DNA of 15,146 nt from Actinomycetota bacterium. Lineage in GTDB: Bacteria; Actinomycetota; Aquicultoria; Aquicultorales; Aquicultoraceae. Of the stretch, positions 6,662 through 13,324 are shown one piece after another. How positions within the stretch are numbered: the stretch's first letter is position 1; every line of letters starts with the position of its first letter. The notes under the pieces were generated by a model. It ran no database searches. It was not told the DNA's origin and saw only the letters and a program-made list of their open reading frames with translations. The position numbers were made by a program, and so were the translations under genes. Location: assembly GCA_030017355.1 (NCBI GenBank), contig JASEIR010000035.1:1-15146 (forward strand). Reading direction: 5' to 3'.

Positions 6662-7210
6662 TCATGATTTCTTTATTACAAGAAAAGCGCCTGCACCAAG
6701 CGCACCTATACTTAGAAGAGCTGGTATATAGACTGGGACAATTACAGGGAATGAAAGCAATACCAATGCATCTTTTGAAAAGAATGACACTGGCCATCGA
6801 AGAAATGCAAATAAGAATATGTAATAGAGCGTCCCGCAAATACCCCCCAGATATAAAAACAAGTATGCTCTCTCGGTTAATTTGCTGCCTATTAGGTAAA
6901 CAATTGCACCAAGAAGCACAATAATTATCAGCATGCGAAGTTGCTCTGCAACCAGCACATCTGTGTTAACCAATATCTTAAGCGCCACATCTCTTTTTAG
7001 AATAGCAACGTCGCCAGCGCTAAAGAGGATTTCGCCTTTTGTGATCCTCCAAGCAGGTGCAAGCGTCTTTACATTGTATATTTGCCTTAGATAAAACGCA
7101 GAAACTGCATGAAGAAACCCAAGTGCAACACCAATAGAGCTTATTGAGACAAGCCTCATCCTGGCTTTTCTTTTCTTTTTTTTCTTTACCTTCTCGGTAA
7201 GCTTACTCAT
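6662..7210 (-). CDS. membrane protein of unknown function, four or five segments
   Basis: A 182-aa protein I do not recognise. It opens with a strongly basic cytoplasmic tail (Lys/Arg run at residues 8-19), then a membrane segment at 20-41, an external loop of about 50 residues, and hydrophobic segments near 92-108, 115-137 and 148-178 (the last is long enough for two). It ends in Lys-Lys-Ser. Start ATG 7208-7210 has a modest GGTGG close upstream. It lies 72 bp downstream of the 264-aa membrane protein and 104 bp ahead of the next, on the same strand. A competing 87-aa frame over 6576-6839 has no membrane pattern and is ignored. Confidence 0.65.
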   Translation of the reverse strand: MSKLTEKVKKKKKRKARMRLVSISSIGVALGFLHAVSAFYLRQIYNVKTLAPAWRITKGEILFSAGDVAILKRDVALKILVNTDVLVAEQLRMLIIIVLLGAIVYLIGSKLTERAYLFLYLGGICGTLYYIFLFAFLRWPVSFFSKDALVLLSFPVIVPVYIPALLSIGALGAGAFLVIKKS

Positions 7211-7282
7211 ATTCCACCAATGCTAGTATTAACCTGCTACAAGAAAAACTATTGATTTGCTACAAACTTAGCTTTGCTTTTG

Positions 7283-8077
7283 CTAACCAGGAATTTTAGC
7301 CCTCCCCCTGGTAATGAAAATACCTGAGATGCCAACTAAAAACAAGCTTAAGCCAAGCAATAAAATAATTAAATAGCAGAGCCACATATCCGCTAAAAAA
7401 GGTAGGATGGTTTTACTAGCCATCAGCAAGCCAACACTGCTATCCCTTACTACATGTTCAACTTGCGATCTGATAACTAAAAGCGGAATCCCTGTTATTC
7501 CAGCCATCAGAAAGCTTGAACCAAAGCCAGTGAGTTTCTTAAAGCCTGGGCTTAGCCTATAAAGAGCTATTGCCAGAACAGCTGCAAGTACAGCTGAGAT
7601 GTAAAAGATTAAAAGCGCGAGGTCGTGAAAACCCTTGTTTACGAAAGTATCTACAAAATCTATTGCACCCTGTATATCGCTTATATCTTTGCCAACACCT
7701 GACAGGCCGTAGGCATTTGAGAGACCCTCGTAATAGATGCGTTTTATAACAGCTTTGGTTAAATAATCGCCAATTTGATCTTTGGGGACACTAGCTAGCT
7801 CTTTAGCCTTTATGCCAAGGTCAATACCAATACCAGGCAGAGTTATGTTTTCATCGGGATAAAGTTTAGCGAAGGTTATTAGCTCAGGATAGCCATCCTC
7901 AAGCATTGATTGAATATCAATCACATCATGTGCTACTGATAGGCCGACCTTTTGTACCATCTCAAATGAGGTCAACGCTTGAACATGGTAAAAAAGCACT
8001 GAGATTACTAGGAAAATCGTAAAGAAAACCTCTACGGCAAATCTTAAACCTTTTCTTTCTTGTGAACCATCTGCCAT
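7283..8077 (-). CDS. membrane protein of unknown function with large external domain
   Basis: A 264-aa protein I do not recognise. Membrane segment 1 spans about 13-35, followed by a roughly 115-residue polar, probably extracytoplasmic domain (36-150), then three further segments near 152-174, 185-203 and 231-255, ending in a basic cytoplasmic tail. The layout resembles a membrane-bound sensor or accessory subunit rather than a transporter. No catalytic motif is visible. It begins 23 bp after the histidine kinase stop, with AGGAG 11 nt before its ATG, so it very probably shares that operon and may modulate the kinase or be part of its regulon. Confidence 0.7.
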   Translation of the reverse strand: MADGSQERKGLRFAVEVFFTIFLVISVLFYHVQALTSFEMVQKVGLSVAHDVIDIQSMLEDGYPELITFAKLYPDENITLPGIGIDLGIKAKELASVPKDQIGDYLTKAVIKRIYYEGLSNAYGLSGVGKDISDIQGAIDFVDTFVNKGFHDLALLIFYISAVLAAVLAIALYRLSPGFKKLTGFGSSFLMAGITGIPLLVIRSQVEHVVRDSSVGLLMASKTILPFLADMWLCYLIILLLGLSLFLVGISGIFITRGRAKIPG

Positions 8078-8100
8078 GATTGTTGCTGCTCCTAAGTTAA

Positions 8101-9234
8101 CTATGACGCTATAGGAAGCGTAAAGAAAAACTTGCTTCCCTTGCCCAACTCACTTTTTGCCCAAACCTTACCCGCATGCGCTTCAACAAGATGTTTAACT
8201 ATTGCAAGGCCAATTCCCGAACCGCCGCTGGCTCGCGAACGTGATTCGTCAACGCGATAAAAATGGTCAAAGACGTATGGCAGGTCGTCTTCAGAAATTC
8301 CCTCGCCAGTATCTTCCACGCAAACCAAAATAACTGGATTATCTGCACCTCCAGCAATCGTACTATCAAGCCGGGCACTAATTCTTATATAATCACCTTC
8401 CTTTGTGTATTGAAAAGCATTCGCTATAAGATTGTAGAGCACTTGGCTAATTCGGTCGCGGTCAACAAGTATTGGTTCGATGTCTTCATCAAGTACCAGC
8501 TCCAGATGCTTTGATTCCTCACTGGCACGGGGCCTGAACATCTCAACTACCTGGCTAATTATGCTCCCTATATTTTCTTCCTGTACCTTGAGATTAAGTT
8601 TTCCTTCTTCAGCTAGCGAGAGGTCTCTTAGGTCATCCAATAACCTGCTCAATAAAAGCGTCTCGGTGTGTATTGCCGCTAGCTTTTTCGGGGTCGGATC
8701 GATGACACCATCGAGCATCGCTTCAAGATTCCCACGTAAAACCGTAAGCGGTGTCTTTATCTCATGCACGATATCAGCAAGGAGACGCCGCCTCAACTGA
8801 TTACTTTTCTCTATGCTCTTGGCCATGGAGTTAAACGACCTGGCAACCTCACCTATCTCATCGTCTGTATCAACGCTAACCCTATGCGCCAGGTCACCAT
8901 GAGATATCTTTTTTGCGGCATTGGCTAGCTGCTTCAAGGGAGCAGTTATTCTTTTTGCAAAAAGTGTGCCTGCCAGAGCAGCCAAAACAGAGGTTATAAT
9001 GCCAATAATCCATATCCACCTATTTACCGACTGCAAGTAATCAAGTTCAACTGGCCCTAGCATGCGAACCATCATGCCGCGACCTGTCATCCACTGCCCC
9101 ATCATTGGGCCATGCTCAAGATAAAAACAGAATTGCTTACCAATCACCCAGTTTATAACAATTGAGACAATTGTTATGGAGGCCAAAGCTATTGATGTAA
9201 AGATTATAGTCAGCTTGGCAGCCAGGCTACGCAT
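8101..9234 (-). CDS. sensor histidine kinase (HAMP-HisKA-HATPase)
   Basis: A 377-aa membrane kinase. Segments: membrane 8-30, external loop 31-70, membrane 71-92, HAMP 93-145, HisKA with phospho-acceptor His157 in DIVHEIKTPL, and the ATPase domain with N-box Asn268/Asn272 (YNLIANA), G1 DTGEGI (308-313) and G2 GGSGIGL (337-342). All catalytic boxes are intact. The external loop is only 40 residues but holds six Met in 15 positions (44, 45, 49, 54, 55, 58) and a His, suggesting a soft metal such as Cu(I) or Ag(I) or a redox cue; this is inference. I start at ATG 9232-9234, with GGAGG 9 nt ahead; it overlaps the regulator stop by 8 bp. Confidence 0.92.
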   Translation of the reverse strand: MRSLAAKLTIIFTSIALASITIVSIVINWVIGKQFCFYLEHGPMMGQWMTGRGMMVRMLGPVELDYLQSVNRWIWIIGIITSVLAALAGTLFAKRITAPLKQLANAAKKISHGDLAHRVSVDTDDEIGEVARSFNSMAKSIEKSNQLRRRLLADIVHEIKTPLTVLRGNLEAMLDGVIDPTPKKLAAIHTETLLLSRLLDDLRDLSLAEEGKLNLKVQEENIGSIISQVVEMFRPRASEESKHLELVLDEDIEPILVDRDRISQVLYNLIANAFQYTKEGDYIRISARLDSTIAGGADNPVILVCVEDTGEGISEDDLPYVFDHFYRVDESRSRASGGSGIGLAIVKHLVEAHAGKVWAKSELGKGSKFFFTLPIAS

Positions 9235-9922
9235 GATTTCCATCCTCCAGACGATATCCAACACCAAAAACAGTCACAATATAATTAGGATTTTTGGGAT
9301 TGTCTTCTATTTTTTGACGAAGATTCTTTATATGCGCATCAATTGTTCGCTCATATCCCTCGAACGAGTAACCCTGAACATAATCGATAAGCTGCAGCCT
9401 TGTAAAAACCCTGCCAGGGTTTTTCGCCATAGCTTCCAATATCTTAAATTCAGTTGGTGTAAGCGATATTGGCAGTCCTGCCTTTTTAACCCCATGTTTG
9501 GCAAGATCGATTTCAAGCTCACCCACTACAAGTCGCTCTTGATTTGCAGGCTCATTTGATGCTCGCCTGAGAACAGCCCTTACCCTTGCAAGAACCTCAC
9601 GAGGACTGAAGGGTTTGGTAACGTAATCGTCTGCACCAACTTCAAGGCCTAAAACTTTATCCATTTCGTCATCCCGAGCAGTAAGCATAATAATAGGAAC
9701 AGACGAGGACTGGCGAATTATTCTGCACACGTCAAAGCCGTTTAACTCAGGCAACATTAAATCAAGCAAGATTAGGTCTGGATTCTCCTTGAAAGCCGTA
9801 TCCAAAGCTGACTGGCCGTCATAAGCGGTTATAACGCGGTACCCCTCACGCTCGAGGTATGCCGACAACACTTCAACAATTTGCTTCTCGTCATCAACGA
9901 CAAGAATTGTTTTTTTGCTCAT
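9227..9922 (-). CDS. OmpR/PhoB-family response regulator
   Basis: A 231-aa two-domain regulator. The receiver (1-120) has the acidic pocket Asp10/Asp11, phospho-acceptor Asp54 (LLDLMLP), Thr81 and Lys103 (VTKPF). The output domain (about 130-228) is a winged helix with LTPTEFKILEAM, 'YERTIDAHIKNLRQKIE' and 'VFGVGYRLE', the OmpR/PhoB hallmarks. It is paired with the kinase that overlaps its 3' end. Proteins of this class bind direct repeats with an 11-bp period; three such repeats lie at 10820-10848, about 900 bp away. Its ribosome site is weak (only TTGGT). A -35/-10 pair with overlapping direct repeats lies upstream. Confidence 0.93.
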   Translation of the reverse strand: MSKKTILVVDDEKQIVEVLSAYLEREGYRVITAYDGQSALDTAFKENPDLILLDLMLPELNGFDVCRIIRQSSSVPIIMLTARDDEMDKVLGLEVGADDYVTKPFSPREVLARVRAVLRRASNEPANQERLVVGELEIDLAKHGVKKAGLPISLTPTEFKILEAMAKNPGRVFTRLQLIDYVQGYSFEGYERTIDAHIKNLRQKIEDNPKNPNYIVTVFGVGYRLEDGNHA

Positions 9923-9966
9923 ACCAAATCAACGCCTAATTTTAATTTTGCTACGTTAATAGCTTC

Positions 9967-9996
9967 ATTATATGTGTTATGACCAATGTTTGCTAA
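9967..9996 (-). promoter_or_regulatory. promoter of the two-component operon
   Basis: On the minus strand TTAGCA (9991-9996), 18 nt, then TATAAT (9967-9972). The start would be near 9960, giving a leader of about 38 nt. The -35 lies inside the first copy of a 10-bp direct repeat. Confidence 0.5.
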
Positions 9997-10009
9997 CGGT
10001 GTTTGCTAA
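9987..10009. repeat. 10-bp direct repeat over the -35 of the regulator gene
   Basis: TGTTTGCTAA occurs at 9987-9996 and 10000-10009, a 13-bp period, with a shorter GCTAAT just after. The copies overlap and adjoin the candidate -35, so a regulator site is possible. The 13-bp period does not match the 11-bp PhoB/OmpR pattern. Confidence 0.4.
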
Positions 10010-10053
10010 TCGGCTAATATCCTGAAATTGTTTTGATAAAGCGAAATCTTCCT

Positions 10054-10114
10054 AACAAAGCGAGAAAAAGTCCAGGTGGGGTGGCTTAAACCTGGACTTT
10101 TCTCGGGCTTTGTT
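10054..10114 (-). terminator. long hairpin, probable terminator of the secreted Gly-rich protein gene
   Basis: A 23-24 nt imperfect stem (10054-10076 with 10091-10114) surrounds a 14-nt loop. The inner part pairs GTCCAGG with CCTGGAC and is flanked by A-runs on one side and T-runs on the other, as in intrinsic terminators that work in either direction. It is about 80 bp beyond the end of the gene at 10191 and before the regulator promoter. The stem extends further than a terminator needs. Confidence 0.55.
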
Positions 10115-10190
10115 CTTAATGCTAACTATTCACTTGAAAAGCAAGCAGCGTACAGCATGTGGTTTGTTTATTATTAAATACTGGTTTTTG

Positions 10191-10772
10191 TTAAATACTG
10201 GTGCCTAGATTTTTCGATGGAACGTTTAAAGAGCCACCCCAGCTGGAATTGCGCCAACCGCCTGGACCACCGCACGCACCTCCGTAGGGGCCACCGCCTA
10301 GACCCCCTCTACCAAAGCAACCACCGTTGCCTGGACCAATTGAGCCTGGACCAATTGAGGAATTCTTAATCTGTGACTCCAGTCTAGCCCTCATCCCCTC
10401 AAGAATTTGCCTCTTTTGGTCTTCAGTTATGTAGCCAGCCTTAACTTTCTCATCGAGAAGCTTTTCTCTTTGACTAAGGAGAGTATCGATGACCTTGTTC
10501 TCATCAACGCCTTGCTCCTTTGCAATATCGGCTAGACTCTTGCCCGAACTCCTCTTTTTAATAATATCTTCGGGCTTTAGACCAAGAACCTTGGCTAGGT
10601 CATTAATTGCTCCTCCAAAAGACCCCCAGCAGCCACCTACAAAACCCGTGATAGATTTGTTAGGATTACCCTTGCTTGCAGCAAATGACAATCCCCCTAC
10701 GGAGACCACAACCAGGCTTACTATAACTAAACCTAGCAAGATCTTCCTACTTATCTTCTTACCTAGCACCAT
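10191..10772 (-). CDS. secreted helical protein with Gly-rich tail
   Basis: A 193-aa exported protein. A signal peptide covers residues 1-32 (basic start, hydrophobic core, FAA cleavage region). Residues 62-133 follow a pattern seen in many secreted actinobacterial, Chloroflexi and Bacillota hypotheticals: 'LGLKPEDI', GKSLADIAKEQGVD, 'VIDTLLSQREKLLDEKVKAG' and 'ITEDQKRQILE'. The tail (140-182) is Gly-rich with a SIGPG SIGPG duplication and two of the protein's three cysteines (48, 152, 167). Function unknown. A strong ribosome site (AAGGAGGAGG) precedes the ATG. Its promoter region holds three 11-bp direct repeats, so control by the adjacent two-component system is likely. Position and small helical type recall Spy/CpxP-like periplasmic proteins, but no sequence motif of those is present. 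Confidence 0.78.
   Translation of the reverse strand: MVLGKKISRKILLGLVIVSLVVVSVGGLSFAASKGNPNKSITGFVGGCWGSFGGAINDLAKVLGLKPEDIIKKRSSGKSLADIAKEQGVDENKVIDTLLSQREKLLDEKVKAGYITEDQKRQILEGMRARLESQIKNSSIGPGSIGPGNGGCFGRGGLGGGPYGGACGGPGGWRNSSWGGSLNVPSKNLGTSI
10330..10359. repeat. 15-bp tandem duplication inside the Gly-rich tail
   Basis: CCTGGACCAATTGAG is present twice without a gap and encodes the SIGPG repeat in frame. Perfect identity suggests a recent duplication. Confidence 0.75.
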
Positions 10773-10799
10773 TTTACACCTCCTCCTTAAAATCGCTTG

Positions 10800-10848
10800 A
10801 TATTAATTTACCTGCCACATATGAAGAAGTTATGAAGAGCAGATGAGG
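10800..10848 (-). promoter_or_regulatory. regulator-dependent promoter of the secreted protein: -10 and 11-bp repeats
   Basis: On the plus strand TATGAAG (10820-10826), TATGAAG (10831-10837) and GATGAGG (10842-10848) recur with an exact 11-bp period. On the minus strand a TAATAT (10800-10805) lies 14 bp beyond the proximal repeat, with no recognisable -35. That is the class II arrangement of PhoB/OmpR-activated promoters, in which repeats replace the -35. Confidence 0.55.
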
Positions 10849-10851
10849 AAT

Positions 10852-10881
10852 TTGCGAATTTTAAGATCCATAAAATATAAT
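10852..10881 (+). promoter_or_regulatory. promoter of the 442-aa membrane protein
   Basis: TTGCGA (10852-10857), 18 nt, then a perfect TATAAT (10876-10881). The start would be near 10888, giving a leader of only about 8 nt before the GTG. The 11-bp repeats end 4 bp upstream of the -35. Confidence 0.55.
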
Positions 10882-10895
10882 CTTTTACAGGGATT

Positions 10896-12224
10896 GTGCA
10901 GAAAAGTGAGGAGGAAATTACGGATATCTCAAACATTGGGCTGGCCCACTACGTTTACATTCCAACCGAGGATGAACGTGTTATAAAAGATATCTGGGCA
11001 GGCCTAGTTAGAATCTTTAACATTAACAGCCCAAGTTCGCACGAAATTTTGCTCGGGGATGAAAAACATGCCCATCGCTTCCCCGTTCTGTTAAGGGGCA
11101 ATCAAGCCACAATTGGTCTTCTAGTCATTGGAAAGATAACAGCAATTGAGGTCTTTTGCTACTCAAAAGAAGAATTAAATCAGGCAATAATCGAAGATCT
11201 CCAAGCAATTAGTAATGCTCTAGATAGATATAAAGATTACTTTATTGGAGAAAGCACCGTTATTTTAAGCAACGGCAGTCCTGAAGATTCGTTAGCAGGA
11301 TACCTGGATGTATCACTGCAAAGGACGAGGACTTTTGAGATAGCTGGCACACATATATCCATCGCACCCACCAATGGAATTACTCGCCACCACTATATAG
11401 TCCATCAAAGAAATAAAATCAAGATGGCCGACTTTCTTACATCTAGGCTACCAGCACTCGACTCGCTTATTTTCACGATTGGTAAGAAAGCTGTTCATTT
11501 TAAATACCAACACATATTCGTAAAAGATAAAAGGGCTGATTTGGAACACAAGCTAAGTAATATTTTAAAGCACTGGACAGAGGCAAAACCTTCGGGGAGC
11601 AGTATTGAAGCACTTGAAAAAGACATTGATACCCTCTCGATCATCTATAACGAGCTGATGGGTTACTTAAGACTGGTCAAAGATGCCCACGATAAAATGA
11701 GCCGTGATTTGCACAGGTTTGATTCAAGACTTGAGAAGTTTATTGCCAACAGCAAAGACCTGCAAGATTTTAAGGACTTATTCGTGGGTGAAACTATCAA
11801 ACTAATGAGAGAGCTGGAATTTGATGATGAACTTTTGCACCGCTCCCTTGATGATACAAGAGCCACAATAGAGGTGGTCAGAACTAGAATTGAGCTAGAG
11901 CGAAGCAGAGAGAGCTTTTTCTTACAAAAAGAAGGAGTTTCAATTCAAATAGCAGCTGGTTTCATTGAGCTATTTATAGTTGGATTTTATACTCTTGAAG
12001 CCTGGGCGCTACTTTCCACACACGAAGTCTTTGAACGGATACCCGTGGCTTTACGCTTAGCCACTGATTTGATATTTGCCACTGCTGTTGTTGCTTTTAC
12101 TCATGCAATAGCTAAGTTTTACCAAAAGAGAAAGTTCAACCTGGGGTTGTTAATCTCAGGACTTGTAATGCTGGCCTCAGTCTTACTAATGATAGTCTCG
12201 GCAGCAGTTGCAGGCAGAGGTTAA
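10896..12224 (+). CDS. unrecognised membrane protein with long helical domain
   Basis: A 442-aa protein I cannot assign to a family. Residues 1-210 form a mixed, probably soluble domain. Residues 215-345 are helical and charged, coiled-coil like, with runs such as 'LRLVKDAHDKMSRDLHRF'. Three membrane segments close the protein (about 348-374, 382-406 and 417-439). Long cytoplasmic helices leading to C-terminal membrane segments recall the CorA topology, but the GMN signature of CorA is absent. The start is GTG 10896-10898 with a weak AGGGA and very short leader; no better in-frame start is seen. It is divergent from the secreted Gly-rich protein and shares its upstream region, so joint control is plausible. 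Confidence 0.7.
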   Translation: MQKSEEEITDISNIGLAHYVYIPTEDERVIKDIWAGLVRIFNINSPSSHEILLGDEKHAHRFPVLLRGNQATIGLLVIGKITAIEVFCYSKEELNQAIIEDLQAISNALDRYKDYFIGESTVILSNGSPEDSLAGYLDVSLQRTRTFEIAGTHISIAPTNGITRHHYIVHQRNKIKMADFLTSRLPALDSLIFTIGKKAVHFKYQHIFVKDKRADLEHKLSNILKHWTEAKPSGSSIEALEKDIDTLSIIYNELMGYLRLVKDAHDKMSRDLHRFDSRLEKFIANSKDLQDFKDLFVGETIKLMRELEFDDELLHRSLDDTRATIEVVRTRIELERSRESFFLQKEGVSIQIAAGFIELFIVGFYTLEAWALLSTHEVFERIPVALRLATDLIFATAVVAFTHAIAKFYQKRKFNLGLLISGLVMLASVLLMIVSAAVAGRG

Positions 12225-12267
12225 CCGCTAAATTAGAAGCTAGTCTCCCAAGCTAGAACCGCTAGCG

Positions 12268-12307
12268 AACTGATAATCTCCAATACTAACTGATAATCTC
12301 CAATACT
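12268..12307. repeat. perfect 20-bp tandem duplication between convergent genes
   Basis: AACTGATAATCTCCAATACT is present twice without a gap (12268-12287 and 12288-12307). It lies between the ends of two convergent genes and has no dyad, so a regulatory role is not obvious. Only two units exist. Confidence 0.7.
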
Positions 12308-12311
12308 AGAA

Positions 12312-12509
12312 CTAATCGTCCTGAATTAGCTTTATAGCCATCAGTCGATCTCTAAGCCTTTTCTCGTGTGAAAGCTCATCCTTAACAAGCTGTTCAAAGA
12401 AGGCTTTTGTTTCAGGGTCTTGAGCTGCATCAGCTGCCTTTTGATAGCTTACCTGGGCTTTTCTTTCCTCTTCTATGGCTGCCTCGATGATTTTTTTGAT
12501 ATCAATCAC
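12312..12509 (-). CDS. half-size ferritin-like protein
   Basis: A 65-aa protein of two helices with the ferritin/rubrerythrin pattern: 'EEERKAQVSYQKAA' and 'FEQLVKDELSHEKRL', the second carrying an E-x-x-H metal motif (DELSHEK). Full ferritin-like domains have four helices and two such motifs, so this would have to dimerise to make a di-iron site. I start at GTG 12507-12509 because GGAGG lies 5 nt ahead; the ATG at 12519-12521 contains that GGAGG within its own codons and has no site upstream. It follows the rubrerythrin-like gene by about 56 bp on the same strand and probably shares its transcript, pointing to iron or peroxide handling. Confidence 0.75.
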   Translation of the reverse strand: MIDIKKIIEAAIEEERKAQVSYQKAADAAQDPETKAFFEQLVKDELSHEKRLRDRLMAIKLIQDD

Positions 12510-12565
12510 TGATTCCTCCATTTAGCAATTGAAACACTCCCTAAGAGGCGCAATTCATAAACCAA

Positions 12566-13123
12566 TTAAATGGTATGATTTCTAACTAAATCAGCCAGTG
12601 ATTCAGCAACACTTCCTAAAAGCTCTAGATGAGTTTTTTCGATTTCGACCAACGCTGAAAAAACTTCTTTTACTCTTGGCTCAACTGCTTCTTCTGCTGA
12701 TTTTAGGTAAAAATCTATAGCTTTCTTTTCTCTATCGTTTGCTTCGCTTAGATTTGCCTGTTCCCACGCATGACAGCGACCCCTGCAATCCTCAATTTCG
12801 GTTGGCCTTGGTAAACCAAGCACCTTCCTTATAATCGATGCGTGTTCTGCCTCAATCTTTGCAAGAGCTTTAAACATTAGAGAAAGCCCTTCATCTGCTG
12901 AAACCTCTTTTGCACAGCGATAAAATAAAGCATTGCTATTTTCTAGCATTAGCGCATGTTCAAGATTAGCTCTTGAAAGCTCAGACAGCTCAAAATCATC
13001 ATCTTCCTCCAGCCCCCAGGCAGATACAATGTAGCTCTGTGGAGCACCACAGTATGGACAATGGCTTGGCTTGTTAGTTCCTATGTATGGGTCGCGACAA
13101 ATTCTACACTTAAACAGCTTCAT
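12566..13123 (-). CDS. rubrerythrin-type protein, N-terminal rubredoxin plus ferritin-like domain
   Basis: A 185-aa protein. Residues 6-25 form a rubredoxin-like iron site, Cys6-x2-Cys9 and Cys22-x2-Cys25. A four-helix ferritin-like domain follows, with Glu-rich helices 'NLEHALMLENSNALF', 'ALAKIEAEHASII' (E-x-x-H), 'NDREKKAIDFYLKSAEE' and 'ALVEIEKTHLELL' (E-x-x-H). Classical rubrerythrin has the rubredoxin part at the C-terminus; here the order is reversed. Such proteins commonly reduce hydrogen peroxide in anaerobes or microaerophiles. A short Cys-containing insert (DCRGRCHAWE) splits helices 2 and 3. The start ATG 13121-13123 has AGGAG 5 nt ahead; the longer frame to 13156 has none. An extended -10 promoter is upstream. 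Confidence 0.85.
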   Translation of the reverse strand: MKLFKCRICRDPYIGTNKPSHCPYCGAPQSYIVSAWGLEEDDDFELSELSRANLEHALMLENSNALFYRCAKEVSADEGLSLMFKALAKIEAEHASIIRKVLGLPRPTEIEDCRGRCHAWEQANLSEANDREKKAIDFYLKSAEEAVEPRVKEVFSALVEIEKTHLELLGSVAESLADLVRNHTI

Positions 13124-13167
13124 CTTCTCTCCTTCTAATCCTCTAGTAATTGGCAATATGCTAATAA

Positions 13168-13176
13168 ATTATAACA
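13168..13176 (-). promoter_or_regulatory. extended -10 promoter of the rubrerythrin-type gene
   Basis: On the minus strand TG-T-TATAAT is a perfect extended -10 (hexamer 13168-13173). No well-spaced -35 is seen, as is usual for this class. The start would be near 13161, about 38 nt before the ATG. Confidence 0.5.
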
Positions 13177-13226
13177 AAACAAGTTGCAATGCATGGCAAG
13201 CAAAAACTAAAATTAATTACAGAAAA

Positions 13227-13264
13227 ATGGTTATTGAAATACGGCAAGGTTGACTAATAACCAT
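13227..13264. promoter_or_regulatory. wide 9-bp inverted repeat around the repressor -35
   Basis: ATGGTTATT (13227-13235) and AATAACCAT (13256-13264) are perfect inverted copies 20 nt apart. The right arm adjoins the -35 TTGACT at 13250-13255. Confidence 0.4.
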
Positions 13265-13283
13265 CCAAACATTTAATATTAAA
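13250..13283 (+). promoter_or_regulatory. promoter and palindrome of the BlaI-type operon
   Basis: TTGACT (13250-13255), 18 nt, then TAATAT (13274-13279). The -10 is embedded in the perfect 12-bp palindrome TTTAATATTAAA (13272-13283), which would let a dimeric repressor such as the downstream BlaI-type protein block RNA polymerase. It does not match the TACA/TGTA boxes of staphylococcal BlaI/MecI. Confidence 0.5.
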
Positions 13284-13324
13284 CATATAAACCTAGATTA
13301 AAATATCGTGCGAAAGGAGAAAAT

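Noticed and set aside
6576..6839. 87-aa minus-strand ORF
   Set aside because: It overlaps the 182-aa membrane protein in another frame, has no ribosome site and an implausible composition.
10054..10114. Integron attC site
   Set aside because: The long imperfect palindrome lacks the conserved outer core sites in correct order, and no cassette structure surrounds it.
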